Made by a program: the position numbers and the translations under genes. A model generated the notes under the pieces. The model did no database searches. It saw only the letters and a program-made list of their open reading frames with translations, and had not been told where the DNA came from. Shown piece after piece: positions 21,973 through 32,575 of a stretch of 64,000 bases of DNA. Source of the DNA: Raphanus sativus (lineage: Eukaryota; Streptophyta; Magnoliopsida; Brassicales; Brassicaceae); the NCBI RefSeq assembly GCF_000801105.2, contig NC_079516.1, forward strand, positions 50,637,265 through 50,701,264, given 5' to 3'. The stretch's first letter is position 1; the number at the start of each line of letters is the position of its first letter.

Positions 21973-24900
21973 ATGAGTTCCACAGGAGCTAAGAACCGTA
22001 CAAGCCATGTTAATGATGGAGAACATTTTGATGTCGAAGTCCCTGACACTGCTCATCAGATTAGCAGCGGTTTGTAACGTTTCTCCCCCCTTCCCTTTTC
22101 TCTTGTTACCTTTACTGAATATGATCACATCAATATTGATCAGCACTACCTAGGGTGAACAAACTCGAATTAAGCTTAAGTTGTTGTAGAGTTTGTATAT
22201 TGATTATATAAATAAATCATTTACAATTTCTTAGATCCATATTTCTAATACCTCAAAACCAGATATTTTTTTTCTCTTTAGGAAAACATATTTAGTAGCA
22301 TTTCGTCCTAAAAAATGTCAGCTGAGATTAAGTCACTTCCGGAATCAAACACTTTATAAGTATGTTCTTGTGGAATGTGTACAGATTCATGGTTTCAAGT
22401 GGCGTTTGTCCTGACAACTGGTATAAACAACGCCTATGTGTTGGGATATTCAGGAACAGTAATGGTTCCTTTAGGTTGGGTTGGTGGTGTGGTTGGTCTT
22501 ATACTTGCAACTGCTATATCTCTCTATGCAAACGCTCTTGTAGCCAAGCTTCATGAGTTTGGTGGCAAGAGACATATTCGTTACAGAGACCTCGCTGGAT
22601 TCATTTACGGTAAGAGAAACCAAACCTATTTTCTCTGTTTCTCTTCTCTGCTTTGTTGCCTTCATTGCAATGATTGGTTCTCTTATTTGTCAGGTAGAAA
22701 GGCTTATTGTCTTACATGGGGATTGCAATATGTCAATCTTTTCATGATTAACTGTGGATTCATCATACTAGCTGGTTCCGCTTTAAAGGTAGTACCCATT
22801 TTGTCTTAGTTTCTTTGGTTTCTTGTGAGACAAGTTAGTTACTCTGGAGTGTGTTCTGTTTCTATCCAGGCTGTTTATGTGCTTTTTAGAGATGATCATG
22901 TCATGAAACTACCTCATTTCATAGCCATCGCTGGTCTGGTTTGTGCGGTATTCGCTATTGGTGTTCCTCACTTATCAGCTCTTGGGATATGGCTTGTAGT
23001 TTCAACCATCCTCAGTCTCATCTTCATCATTGTTGCAATCGTGCTAGCAGTTAAAGATGGTATTTATTCTATTAATTTTTCAACATGTCCAATTGATAGT
23101 AAGTTATATCCAATTTAAAATTTCAATAATATATACATTTTAAATATAACTATATTGATATATATATTGATATTGTGGATATAACCACCTTTAACTTCCC
23201 CCAATAATCGGCTTTTCCACTTTTGTAACTGATTCCATATATTTTATTTAATCAAACAAAAGTTAAAATTAAATAAACATGCAAATGGTGTAAGATACAA
23301 ACATTCCAAGAATCATTTTTTTCTCTTCGATTTGTTACTTAAGAAAAACGACCATATATAATTTTTGAAATCTTGAAAACTTTTTTTTTTAGTAATAATT
23401 TTTCTTTTTAAAAGCTTTTACACAAATATAATAAGAAAACACAAATATGCTTATAGAAAACACAAATATAATTATAAATAAAGACACAAATATAAAATTA
23501 AATTAAATTTCTATAAAATATATTATAAAACAGAATATACTCGCCCTCTCAGAAACAAAAAATATACCAGATATTTTAAGTGCGGATTTTTTTTTCTTTT
23601 ACATTTTTTAAAAATATATTTATATTTGTGTTTTTAGTTGTATTTGTGTTTTTCTTTGCATAATATTTCTATTAAAAATTAATAAGAGATTTTAATAATT
23701 GTGTTAAAATAGTTGGACCACACTTATATCAATAGGTCATGTTCTTATTTTAATAGTATTGACTAGATTTTGATCCGTCTTTAAAGGGCGGGTATATTTT
23801 CTGTCTTATATTTTTATGAATTTAAAATTTGTGTTTTTCATTATATAATATTTTTTAAAATTATTAATAAAAGATTTTAATAATTGTATTAAGATAGTTG
23901 GATCGCATATATATCAATAGGTCATGTTCCTGTTTTTTATCAAGACGGGTATATTTTAAATTGAACTCAACTAATATCAATTAGATATGTTGCAAATGTA
24001 ATAGTATTGATTAAAACATCTTATTAATCATTAAAAGAAATACTATACAATAAAAAACATAAATATAACTAAAATACATATACTAAAATTATTATTTTTT
24101 AAATGTAAAACAAAACATATACCCGCCCTTTTAAGGGCGGATCAAAATCTAGTATAACTTAAATGATGATCAGGCTTCAACTGTCACCACAGACTACTGA
24201 TAAACTTGCCGCTTCTTTTGGTTGTTTATAGGAGTGAAAACACATTCAAGAGACTACGAGATACAAGGATCACCGTTAAGTAAACTTTTCACCATCACAG
24301 CAGCAGCAGCAAATCTTACTTTTGTATTCAACACAGGGATGCTTCCAGAAATTCAGGTTATAAAAACTGTTTAACGTTTTGAAAATGTGGGTTTCTTTTT
24401 GTTTTGTTTATAAAGACGTATAATTGATACTTTTTATATATGCTACTTTGGTAGGCCACGGTGAGAAAACCCGTGGTGAAAAACATGATGAAGGCTCTAT
24501 ACTTTCAGTTCACGGTCGGTGTTTTACCAATGTTGGCGGTTACATTCATCGGATACTGGGCTTACGGTTCCTCAACCTCGACCTATCTGCTAAACAGTGT
24601 TACTGGTCCTCTTTGGGTCAAAGCCCTTGCTAACATCTCTGCTTTCCTTCAATCAGTTATCTGTTTACACGTAAGTTTCTTTGCATGACCGTTTTGAACT
24701 TTTTAAATCTCTTGTGCAAACTGTTTATCAACGTATATAAAAGTTTTAGATAAAACTAAAACCTAGTGATTCTTAAATCTGGTCCATATCTTTTTTTTTT
24801 TTGATCAAACCAACTTGCATTTATCTTAAAAGAGTTTAAACTCCACTAAAGGAGCATACAACAAGGCTATAAAGAGCCAACCAAAGTGATAAACTGATAA

Positions 24901-27512
24901 AACATAAGATAGAATTGATACAAATCACACAAAGAAACCATAAGAAACGCATGACAACTACTTCATAAGCTTCTTGAATAATCGTACCAAGTGTAATCCA
25001 AAGGACCACAGACACTGCATAAACAGCAGAGGAGAGCATTAGCTGGGAGAAAGATCCTTTCCGTACCAGCAACGCTTGAGCTTCCAGTTCACTCCATACA
25101 AGAGGAAAAGTTGGGAAGAGACACCACTCCAAATAGGAGACAACCGGGAGAACAATACCCGTCAAAATCATATTCAACAGGTAACAGATGTCAACAAGTT
25201 TTCCTTCTAGCTGCCACATAGAAAAGAAACACAAGATAACAGTACCAGAAACCAGACTGAACACAATATAGGACCTACACACTGTAGGAAGAGATCGCAC
25301 CATAACGACCGAAGTAGAATCGAATGAAACTCTGTCCATCGGAACATTAATAACTAAAACCATTGACCACATCCACAAGTTCAAAGTCACCCATACAACT
25401 CGCGTTTCAACCCATTCAACAGAATAAAGGTAAACGGAGAGAGAGGAGTTATGATGAACCTGGAGGATTGTAACAGGAGGGTGGGAAGAAAGGTCGGGAC
25501 AAGATCTGGGAATAGACCCTTCCACGAGCCGACAGGGAGATGACCTGCACACAACAGGAAACACAAAATGGACGCCACCATCACAGAGCTTTGTCGCCAT
25601 CGTTAAATAAGGAAGATCGCCGGGAGGGTCTGGAGGTTCCGGTGGAGCAACGTGAGAGAGAGCTTGAGGATACACGTACGGCGGTGGATCTGGAGAGGGT
25701 CTGAATAACGACGGAAGAGGAGCAATCACCATCGGGGCCATGGAGGAGGAACAGAGCTGCTTCAAAGGGAGTCTGAATGAGAAGCGGAGCTGGAGCGGAA
25801 GAGATCCATCCAAAGCGGCGCACCTCGGGATGCGGGTCTGAGAGAAAATATTAATCTGGTCCATATCTATCTTATTAAAATAGTAACATTACAACTTTTT
25901 CTAGGTGGATTTTTAAAAGTGGATCTCATATATTTAAATTAAATATCTCATTCTTTATATATAATACATACCATAGTCTAACTTTGCATTGATGTATTTT
26001 CTTAAATACAGTTCTTCTTTTTGTCTATATTTCATATATGATTTTTACATTTATTACATGTCGATTTAGATAAGATATATACTAAAAATACTAAAAATAT
26101 TAATCGTTCTATAATTACCCTATACCATTCATTTTAAATTGATCAGTATACTTTTATTGGCCATATTAATTTTATTAGTACGAATAACATTAGGTAGATA
26201 AGTCATAGACACATATATAAAGATATGACTATTCTTATAACTACGTTGAACCTAATCTACTTTCTAAAACAAATAACACATAGCTTCATATATTGTATAG
26301 AAAATAGTAATATTATATAGTATTATACTTATACAATAATACTAAAAACAAACCAAACTGAAATATAATATATATCGAAAATGCTTTGAACCATTACACA
26401 CAAAATATATTAGATTTTAGAGATAAAATTCACTTTGAAATTACGTAATAATTATTTTAAAAAATTAAATTTCGTAATGTACAAAAAACATAAGTTTTAT
26501 ATAAAATTTTGTGTTACAATAAAAAACACAACTCGCGCTTGCAAAATGTTATTTTTACATACGGAAGACAATTTTGATATTGTTCTTTAAACACAAAATT
26601 GAATTATACAAACTCGATACTACATAAAACTAAACAATATAGAATACATTTTAAAAATAAAACTCGTGCGGGTGTGTATATGTTTATATAATATATAAAT
26701 ATATTATGTTACACATATTTTCATATAAATAATACCCCAATGTAAGTTTTGTATAATAAATGTTGAAAATACAAAATATATAGCACTATATATTTTAAAT
26801 AATATAAAAAATCTACTTTACGTTATCATAAAATTTAAAAATCAGATTTAGTAATTAAACACATTGCTTATTTAAACACATTAGTACAGATTGTTATTAA
26901 TCAAAATTTTATATTAATACACATTGCAATTATATATAACATTTAGTAAAAACGAAGATAAAAAAAAAATTGACTCCCGCTCGGTCGAGCGGGTCATGAT
27001 CTAGTATGATATAATCTAGAGACATTTGTTTTGACTATGTTTATAGTCCTCTAGATTTCGGTCTTAGTTTAGGCAAATGCACCAATTGCTTTGTCATTTT
27101 AATCCTTATCTTACACAAGTCTTTGTTTTTGTAGATATTTGCGAGTCCAACATATGAGTATATGGACACAAAGTTTGGGGTCACAGGCAGCACATTGGCG
27201 TTAAAGAACTTGACGTTTAGGATCATGGCCCGAGGCGGGTACCTAGCGGTTAGCACGCTTCTCTCAGCGCTCTTGCCGTTTCTTGGAGACTTCATGAGCT
27301 TCACTGGTGCAGTGAGCACAATCCCTCTCACGTTCATTCTAGCCAACCACATGTACTACAAGGCCAAGGACAATAAGCTGAATCCTGTGCAAAAGCTATG
27401 GCATTGGCTTAACGTTGTCTTCTTCAGTTTGATGGCTGTTGCTGCAGCCATTGCAGCTCTCAGGCTCATCTCCGTTGACTCCAAGAACTTCCACGTTTTT
27501 GCAGATTTGTAA
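21973..27512 (+). CDS. Proline/compatible-solute transporter, copy b (transposon-filled introns)
   Basis: This is a tandem paralogue of the preceding gene with identical exon structure. Exons are 21973-22069, 22385-22609, 22694-22788, 22870-23059, 24232-24356, 24455-24670 and 27135-27512. All exons except the first match copy a in length exactly, and all phases hold, giving 441 residues from [12 protein letters not shown] to NFHVFADL. The reading frame is intact with no stop. Intron 4 (1172 bp) has gained Helitron sequence and intron 6 (2464 bp) a poly(A) retroposon plus a Helitron. The same introns in copy a are 79 and 73 bp. The substrate is expected to be proline or betaine as for ProT1. 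Splicing efficiency through the long introns is unknown. Confidence 0.92.
23070..24152 (+). mobile_element. Helitron-derived insertion with plus-strand 3' end
   Basis: The 3' terminus ACCCGCCCTTTTAAGGGCGG plus ATCAAAATCTAG ends at 24152 and is followed by T. The sequence right after (TATAACTTAAATGATGATCA) matches intron 4 of copy a right after its donor. All of roughly 23070-24152 is therefore inserted DNA. The 5' end is uncertain (possibly TCTATTAATTTT near 23068), and the minus-strand copy is nested inside. Confidence 0.65.
23763..24010 (-). mobile_element. Short Helitron (248 bp) in intron 4 of ProT copy b
   Basis: Read on the minus strand it begins TCAATACTATTA at 24010 and ends with a GC hairpin (CGCCCTTTAAAGACGG) and ATCAAAATCTAG at 23763. 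A precedes and T follows on that strand, the A/T target expected for Helitrons. It is non-autonomous, with no Rep/helicase. The left neighbour sequence (to 23762) itself looks like the 5' end of another minus-strand family member, so this copy is nested. Confidence 0.75.
24792..25852 (-). mobile_element. Non-LTR retroposon, about 1.06 kb, in intron 6 of ProT copy b
   Basis: A 16 bp target duplication, AATCTGGTCCATATCT, flanks it at 24776-24791 and 25853-25868. A 12-base poly-T directly inside the left copy is the poly(A) tail of a minus-strand element. It contains a 342-residue open frame (25864-24836) that is Pro/Ser-rich at the N-terminus ([14 protein letters not shown]) and hydrophobic later, with no reverse transcriptase motifs. 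The size and lack of RT recall Sadhu-type retroposons or a deleted LINE; I cannot tell which. Insertion is antisense to the transporter. Confidence 0.8.
25866..27004 (+). mobile_element. Helitron, 1139 bp, in intron 6 of ProT copy b
   Basis: The 5' end TCTATCTTATTAAAATAG at 25866 follows A. The 3' end has the hairpin CCCGCTCGGTCGAGCGGG then TCATGATCTAG, ending at 27004 before T. The interior is AT-rich without Rep/helicase, so it is non-autonomous. The retroposon next door duplicated the first three bases of this Helitron as part of its target site, so the Helitron was there first. Confidence 0.85.
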
Positions 27513-28452
27513 TTCATTTTATATTGGCCATAATCTTATGTTCCTGTTCTTATAAAACCCTAAAACTATAAGGTATATACAAATTACTACTTTGATTATA
27601 TCACTTTAAATATATAAATATATACTCCTCCATTTTGTGTTCCTTATAACTTTAGATCTGTGCACATGAATTTTAAAAAATTAATCTAATTTTGTACACT
27701 TCTAAACAAAATAATATTATTAACTATTTATCTAGCCACAATTCAACCAATAAAAAGATGAATATAATAAAAAAGTAATTTACAATAAAAATTAATAAAT
27801 TTTATATTAAAAAATATTTAAAACTTTATCAGTTAAAAATGGAGGGAGTATTTTTTTAAAAATAAATTTCATCTTCATAGATTTGGTGTTACATTTTCAA
27901 ATTAAAAAAAAAAGATATATAATCAGACAGACAGGACAAAGTGGAACCCCACTGTCTCCACCAAAGCAAAGCTCTAGCATCCAGAAAAATAAAGTTAAAG
28001 CCTTTAGATATACACTACTACTACTATCTCTTTCATTATTTCGTCAGAACGTGCTCTCAATAATCATTACCCCTTTCATCTTTAACTTCGTCTTCTCCAC
28101 ATCTAACTTTTTCCTTTTTCGATTTCGCATTTTCTGTCTGCGTTTGTGTCTCAGATCGACGGAGAGGTAAAAAAGACTCCACCTTTTTGATTAATTCTAC
28201 ACAGTTTCATTCTCTCTACAATGTGAATAGTATAGAGAATCTTTCTTTCTTGTTCTGAATTTATGATTTGATCACCAAATCATCTGATGCACGGATCTCT
28301 GTTTTGTTTGAATTTTATCTTTGATTTGGTGCAAATAGCTAAAGCATCTGTCAATGTGGAATGCTTGATGAGATTTTTTTTCTTAAACCTCTTTGTGTTC
28401 TGAGTTTTCTTGTGGTGTATTAGTAGTGAGCAGATAGCGAAGAGACAAAACG
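27513..28452. other. Spacer, MITE and WLIM2a leader
   Basis: The MITE at 27625-27848 is followed by the upstream region of the LIM gene. The leader probably contains an intron, since a donor GAGAG/GTAAAAAAG near 28167 and an acceptor GTGAGCAG near 28430 fit. The ATG at 28453 lies 20 or so bases after that acceptor. No other gene is seen. Confidence 0.55.
27625..27848. mobile_element. Stowaway-like MITE, about 224 bp
   Basis: The ends CTCCTCCATTTTGTGTT and AAAAATGGAGGGAG are imperfect inverted repeats, with TA outside each. It sits about 110 bp past the stop of ProT copy b and may lie in its 3' untranslated region. Confidence 0.7.
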
Positions 28453-29312
28453 ATGTCGTTTACAGGAACGCAGCAGAAATGCAGGGCGTGTGAGAAGACA
28501 GTGTACCCAATGGAGCTTCTCTCAGCTGATGGTGTCCCTTTTCACAAGTCTTGCTTCAAGTGCTCTCACTGCAAATCCACCCTTCAAGTCTGTTTCATCA
28601 CTCTCATATATGATTGTGAAATCAATGTTTGTTTATATCTAACCATTTGGTTTGGTTACTGGTTACAGCTAAGCAATTATTCATCGATGGAAGGTGTGTT
28701 GTACTGTAAGCCTCACTTTGAGCAGCTCTTCAAGGAGACTGGTAGTTTCAACAAGAACTTTCAATCACGTATGTTACTCTACTCTACTCACTTTCTCATC
28801 CTACTTTTACTTGCTCTCAACTTTTCTAATTTTTTTATCTTCCCCTCACAGCTGCAAAGCCATTAACTGACAAGCCAACCCCTGAGCTGGTAAAAACCTT
28901 TCTTATTAAACAATAGTACCTCCCATCTTCTTATATAGTAGTTTACATGATCTCTTGTTTGATTGTTTCTCAGACAAGGACACCTAGCCGAGTTGCCGGA
29001 ATGTTCTCTGGAACGCAAGATAAATGCGCTACCTGCAGTAAAACCGTGTACCCTATCGAGAAGGTAACCGTGGAGAGCCAGTGTTACCACAAGTCCTGCT
29101 TCAAGTGCTCGCACGGAGGCTGTCCCATCTCTCCTTCCAACTACGCGGCTCTGGAAGGAATCTTGTACTGCAAACACCATTTCGCTCAGCTTTTCAAAGA
29201 GAAAGGAAGTTACAATCACCTCATCAAATCTGCTTCCATCAAACGCTCCGCCGCCGCTGCGGCCACAGCTGCTGCTGCCGCTGCTGATGTAGAAGCCGTC
29301 TCTGAATCTTAA
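28453..29312 (+). CDS. WLIM2A: LIM-domain protein, WLIM2a-like
   Basis: Plant two-LIM proteins bind and bundle actin filaments and also occur in the nucleus. Exons 28453-28587, 28669-28768, 28852-28889 and 28974-29312 join to 203 residues, in the normal size range. LIM1 (about residues 10-62) reads CRACEKTVYP, HKSCFKCSHC, YCKPHF. LIM2 (about 110-162) reads CATCSKTVYP, HKSCFKCSHGGC, YCKHHF. All zinc-binding Cys/His positions are present. The linker is short and basic, and the tail is Ala-rich (AAAAATAAAAAADVEAVSES). The position between ProT1 and the HAD gene agrees with At2g39900. Confidence 0.95.
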
Positions 29313-29694
29313 GTTTGAGAAAAAAAGGTGTTACTACCAAAACTGGTTTCAAATTGTTTTTCTTTGTGTCTGTAATGTGTTACCCTCACTTATGCATGTT
29401 CTTGTCTTTTCATAACGAACCATGTTTAAAACTCTCTCAAGTTTGTTCTTGTTGTGAACCTAACTACTATGCAGCTTTGAAAACCAACACTATGTACCTT
29501 ATCTTTTACTGGTATACAACTATATATATCACAAATTGTACCATGATTGTGATCAATCTTACAATAGGTACCTTATCTTTGAACGGTATAGAAACTATAT
29601 TACAGAAACTCTTGAAAAACCTATATGCACATCTGGAGTTTGAAAAGTAGAGTCACTGCACATTAAAAAAAAACTCCCATGATCTCATCATCTT
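29313..29694. other. 3' regions of two convergent genes
   Basis: This short AT-rich spacer between the LIM stop and the HAD stop should contain both 3' untranslated regions. No gene is seen; the open frame at 29315-29650 is low-complexity and has no recognisable domain. Confidence 0.6.
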
Positions 29695-30772
29695 TCAATG
29701 TAATCCAAAAATATCATTATAGGTAAGACTTGGAAGCTTGAACAGACGCTTGCTTTGCCAGTTCCATTGGCCTGTTAACACATCCATGTGATTACCAATG
29801 ACTCCAACTATTCGGTAATCTCTTTCCAACTCTTCTTTCTGCCTTGTATCTTCCCTGCAAACAAGAGAGTATGTGAAGTTCTTTATACTCTTTCTCTGGT
29901 TTATTGCTGCTTTGATCACTGCGAATGAAGTTACCTCATGATCAAACCGGACCAGTGGCTGTATCCTCTAGATTTTAGCTGCTCCACCGTGGAGTTTCTC
30001 TCTCTTTCAGGTCTTCTTGATAACAGAACCACTGAATAGCCTTGTGTTAGCTTAGAGTATAGTTCAAGTGTTAGTTTGCTTCTCTGCTGCTTTGCTTCTT
30101 CAATGTAACTCTCTTGTTCTATCCTACACATACAGAAGAAGAAGAAGAAACATTCAAACTTTGAGAATCAAACACTTTCAAGAAGGTAAACTTACAGACT
30201 GATGTCATCAACATCGATCACAACAACGTCCCGGTTATCATTCCCCGGTTTAATGGTCTTGAAGTAAGTGAGAACCATCTGGATAGTGAAATTCAACTCT
30301 CTCAAGTATACTCCTCGTTTAATTCTTTGTAAAGCAACGTCTCTGCATAACAACGGTAACTCAATACTACTCTCTTCTTCGACCAAGCCTTTGAGCTTAG
30401 AATGTAGAGACAAAATTCTGCAGTAACTCAAACTCTCATCATCATCAACAAGTCTATGAACCTGGACGATCCCGGAGTTTTTGTTTTCGCAGCTCTGTAA
30501 CATGGTTGATATAGCTATAAGAAGTGTAAGCATCAAGACACCGAATGTTATAAGAGAAGCAATGAAGATGGTAGCTGCTAAAGATGTCATGTAACATCCA
30601 GATTCTATCGAAAGCCGACTACCCATCTCTGCAACAATTCAAGAAATGGTTTAGATTTAAAATCAGACCAAACTAGTCAGATGTTTATGAGTGTGTATAT
30701 ATATATACCGGAGTTGCCTCGGCTTGAGAGACCTGAGACTTCCCTCTCCATCTGTTGCGCATAAGCTGACAT
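29695..30772 (-). CDS. HAD-superfamily IIIB-like membrane protein, probably catalytically degenerate
   Basis: Exons 30772-30709, 30628-30196, 30123-29935 and 29854-29695 join to 281 residues, starting MSAYAQQMERE. The first exon is only 64 nt, and the next ATG in exon 2 is in frame but not the start. A single strong membrane segment (about residues 36-62, MTSLAATIFIASLITFGVLM) follows a short cytosolic-like N-terminus. The rest resembles plant acid phosphatase B/VSP-like HAD domains: VVVIDVDDISL (motif I), VVLLSRRPERERN, and GVIGNHMDVLTGQW where active members have GDQWSD. The nucleophile Asp remains, but the motif I Thr and the motif IV Asp are lost, so phosphatase activity is doubtful. Synteny suggests At2g39920. 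Confidence 0.85.
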
Positions 30773-32575
30773 CTTTGCCTACTGATGATCATAAAAACAT
30801 CATCTAGAGTTTTGAAAGATTGTTTCTATATTTTTTTAAAAAAAGTTTTCTTTAATTTTTGATAGTTTCTTTACCTTATAGAAGCTTCACAGATAAAGAG
30901 AAGACGAAGATCTGAACACAATCTGCCCCTTGGTCACAAGAAAACAGAGAGATGCACATGTGACTCTTGTTTCATGAGCGCAGGTTTATATATTCTTTAC
31001 TATATCAGATACCATCCTCTTCTTACTCTTTTTGTAGTATAGTTTGAGGCGGTGATTTTTGTTTTTTCTTTTTCTTCCGAATGTCGTGGAGACATGCAAA
31101 ATAAAAAAGAAAAGGGAATATAAACTCAAAAATGTAATTACAGACCATCCTTTTCTTGAGGTATCATATAGTTTGTGCTTTTAGGTCTTTTCTAATAAGA
31201 GATAGACATATAGACGCTAGAAGACTCGTGAAAGGAATCATGTGCATGTTTTTGAACTTTAATAATTGTAGTGGCCTGTTATCCTACAGTAAATATCATT
31301 ATAGTACTCGTCATAAACTTTAATAATTTTTTTTTGCTAAAAAACTTTAATAATTGTAATGTTGAGAATTATCAATATATTGGTAATGTAGAAAACAGTG
31401 TTCAAGATATGTCATCTCATGCATCATATATCATTGCAAAATTGTCAATCAATTATTCTTTTTTTTTTTCCTTTCTCAAAACAACTAGGAGAATAGAAAA
31501 TATACAATGATACGAAAGGGTGACACATCTAACTTTGCTAGCAGCCTAACTAAATCACAAAATGAAAAAAAGAAAACGTAGTCTTAATCCATACAAAATG
31601 GAGTTCTTGTAGTTTTATCAATTTTGCCTTTTACCGAAGTATCTCAATCTTTGGGACCATGATGTCGGTATATACGTGTATTTTGATTGTCGTGCATATA
31701 CGACACCAAATTTCAACCGTATGATAAAGATTAATTATCTTTAGAATTTTATTTTTTGGAAGAATTTGGAAACTGGTCCCGCCGTCATCAGTATTGTATA
31801 TGCCAATGTCTTAACGTACGAGTAGAGATGAAAAGGAGATCTAACGAATGTTTGATGAGCCTCAGTTCTGTCCTTACTCCTATCCAATAACGGAAAATTA
31901 GTAGATTAAACTTAATCCTTATATGACAATAGTCAAGAAACCAATTTATGAGAAAATTTCTAGTCGTTTACCAAATAAGATGATCCGAGAGAGTACTGAA
32001 TACAAACTTGATAATTGTTTTCTTCCATACAATTATACAAACCATTAATGGCTTTGCAGTTTCCGGTAATATAAGAGCACCTTAATTATATGATGTTTAT
32101 ATAAGTATGTATGACGTATGTAAGTAATTGAATTCTACGTTTCTAGATAACTATCGTTCAATTATTCTTAGAACTTTAATTATTGCCATACTGATTCTTA
32201 TAATAATCTGAAGTAGGGTCCGGTCCATTCGTCACAATTATGCATCTTAGAATAAATCTCAAATAGGGTCCAATCCATTCCTCACAATTATTATGAATTA
32301 TGCATGTACGAGTATGACCCCTCCTAAAATAAAAAGAGATATCTTTCATGCATTTGCATATTTTTGGATTGAAGAAAAAAAGTTATTGAAGGTAAATGCT
32401 TGGAGGCCCGTCTCTAGTAAGCCCATTACTTAAGCCCATTTATCCCTTTTGAAATCCATTTTCAATTATTTGTTTTTTATCTATCAAATGATATGATCAC
32501 TCTTTGAGTGTCAACAAACACTTCCTCCTCTCTCTTTCACACAAGCTCTAAGAAGAAGCAGAAGAGCATCCATCC
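30773..32575. other. Divergent promoter region between HAD gene and ISA1
   Basis: This 1.8 kb spacer lies between two divergently transcribed genes. It is AT-rich with no conserved open frame. A partial direct duplication occurs at 32215-32300 (AGGGTCCGGTCCATTC against AGGGTCCAATCCATTC, both followed by TCACAATTA). Both promoters must lie here. Confidence 0.6.
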
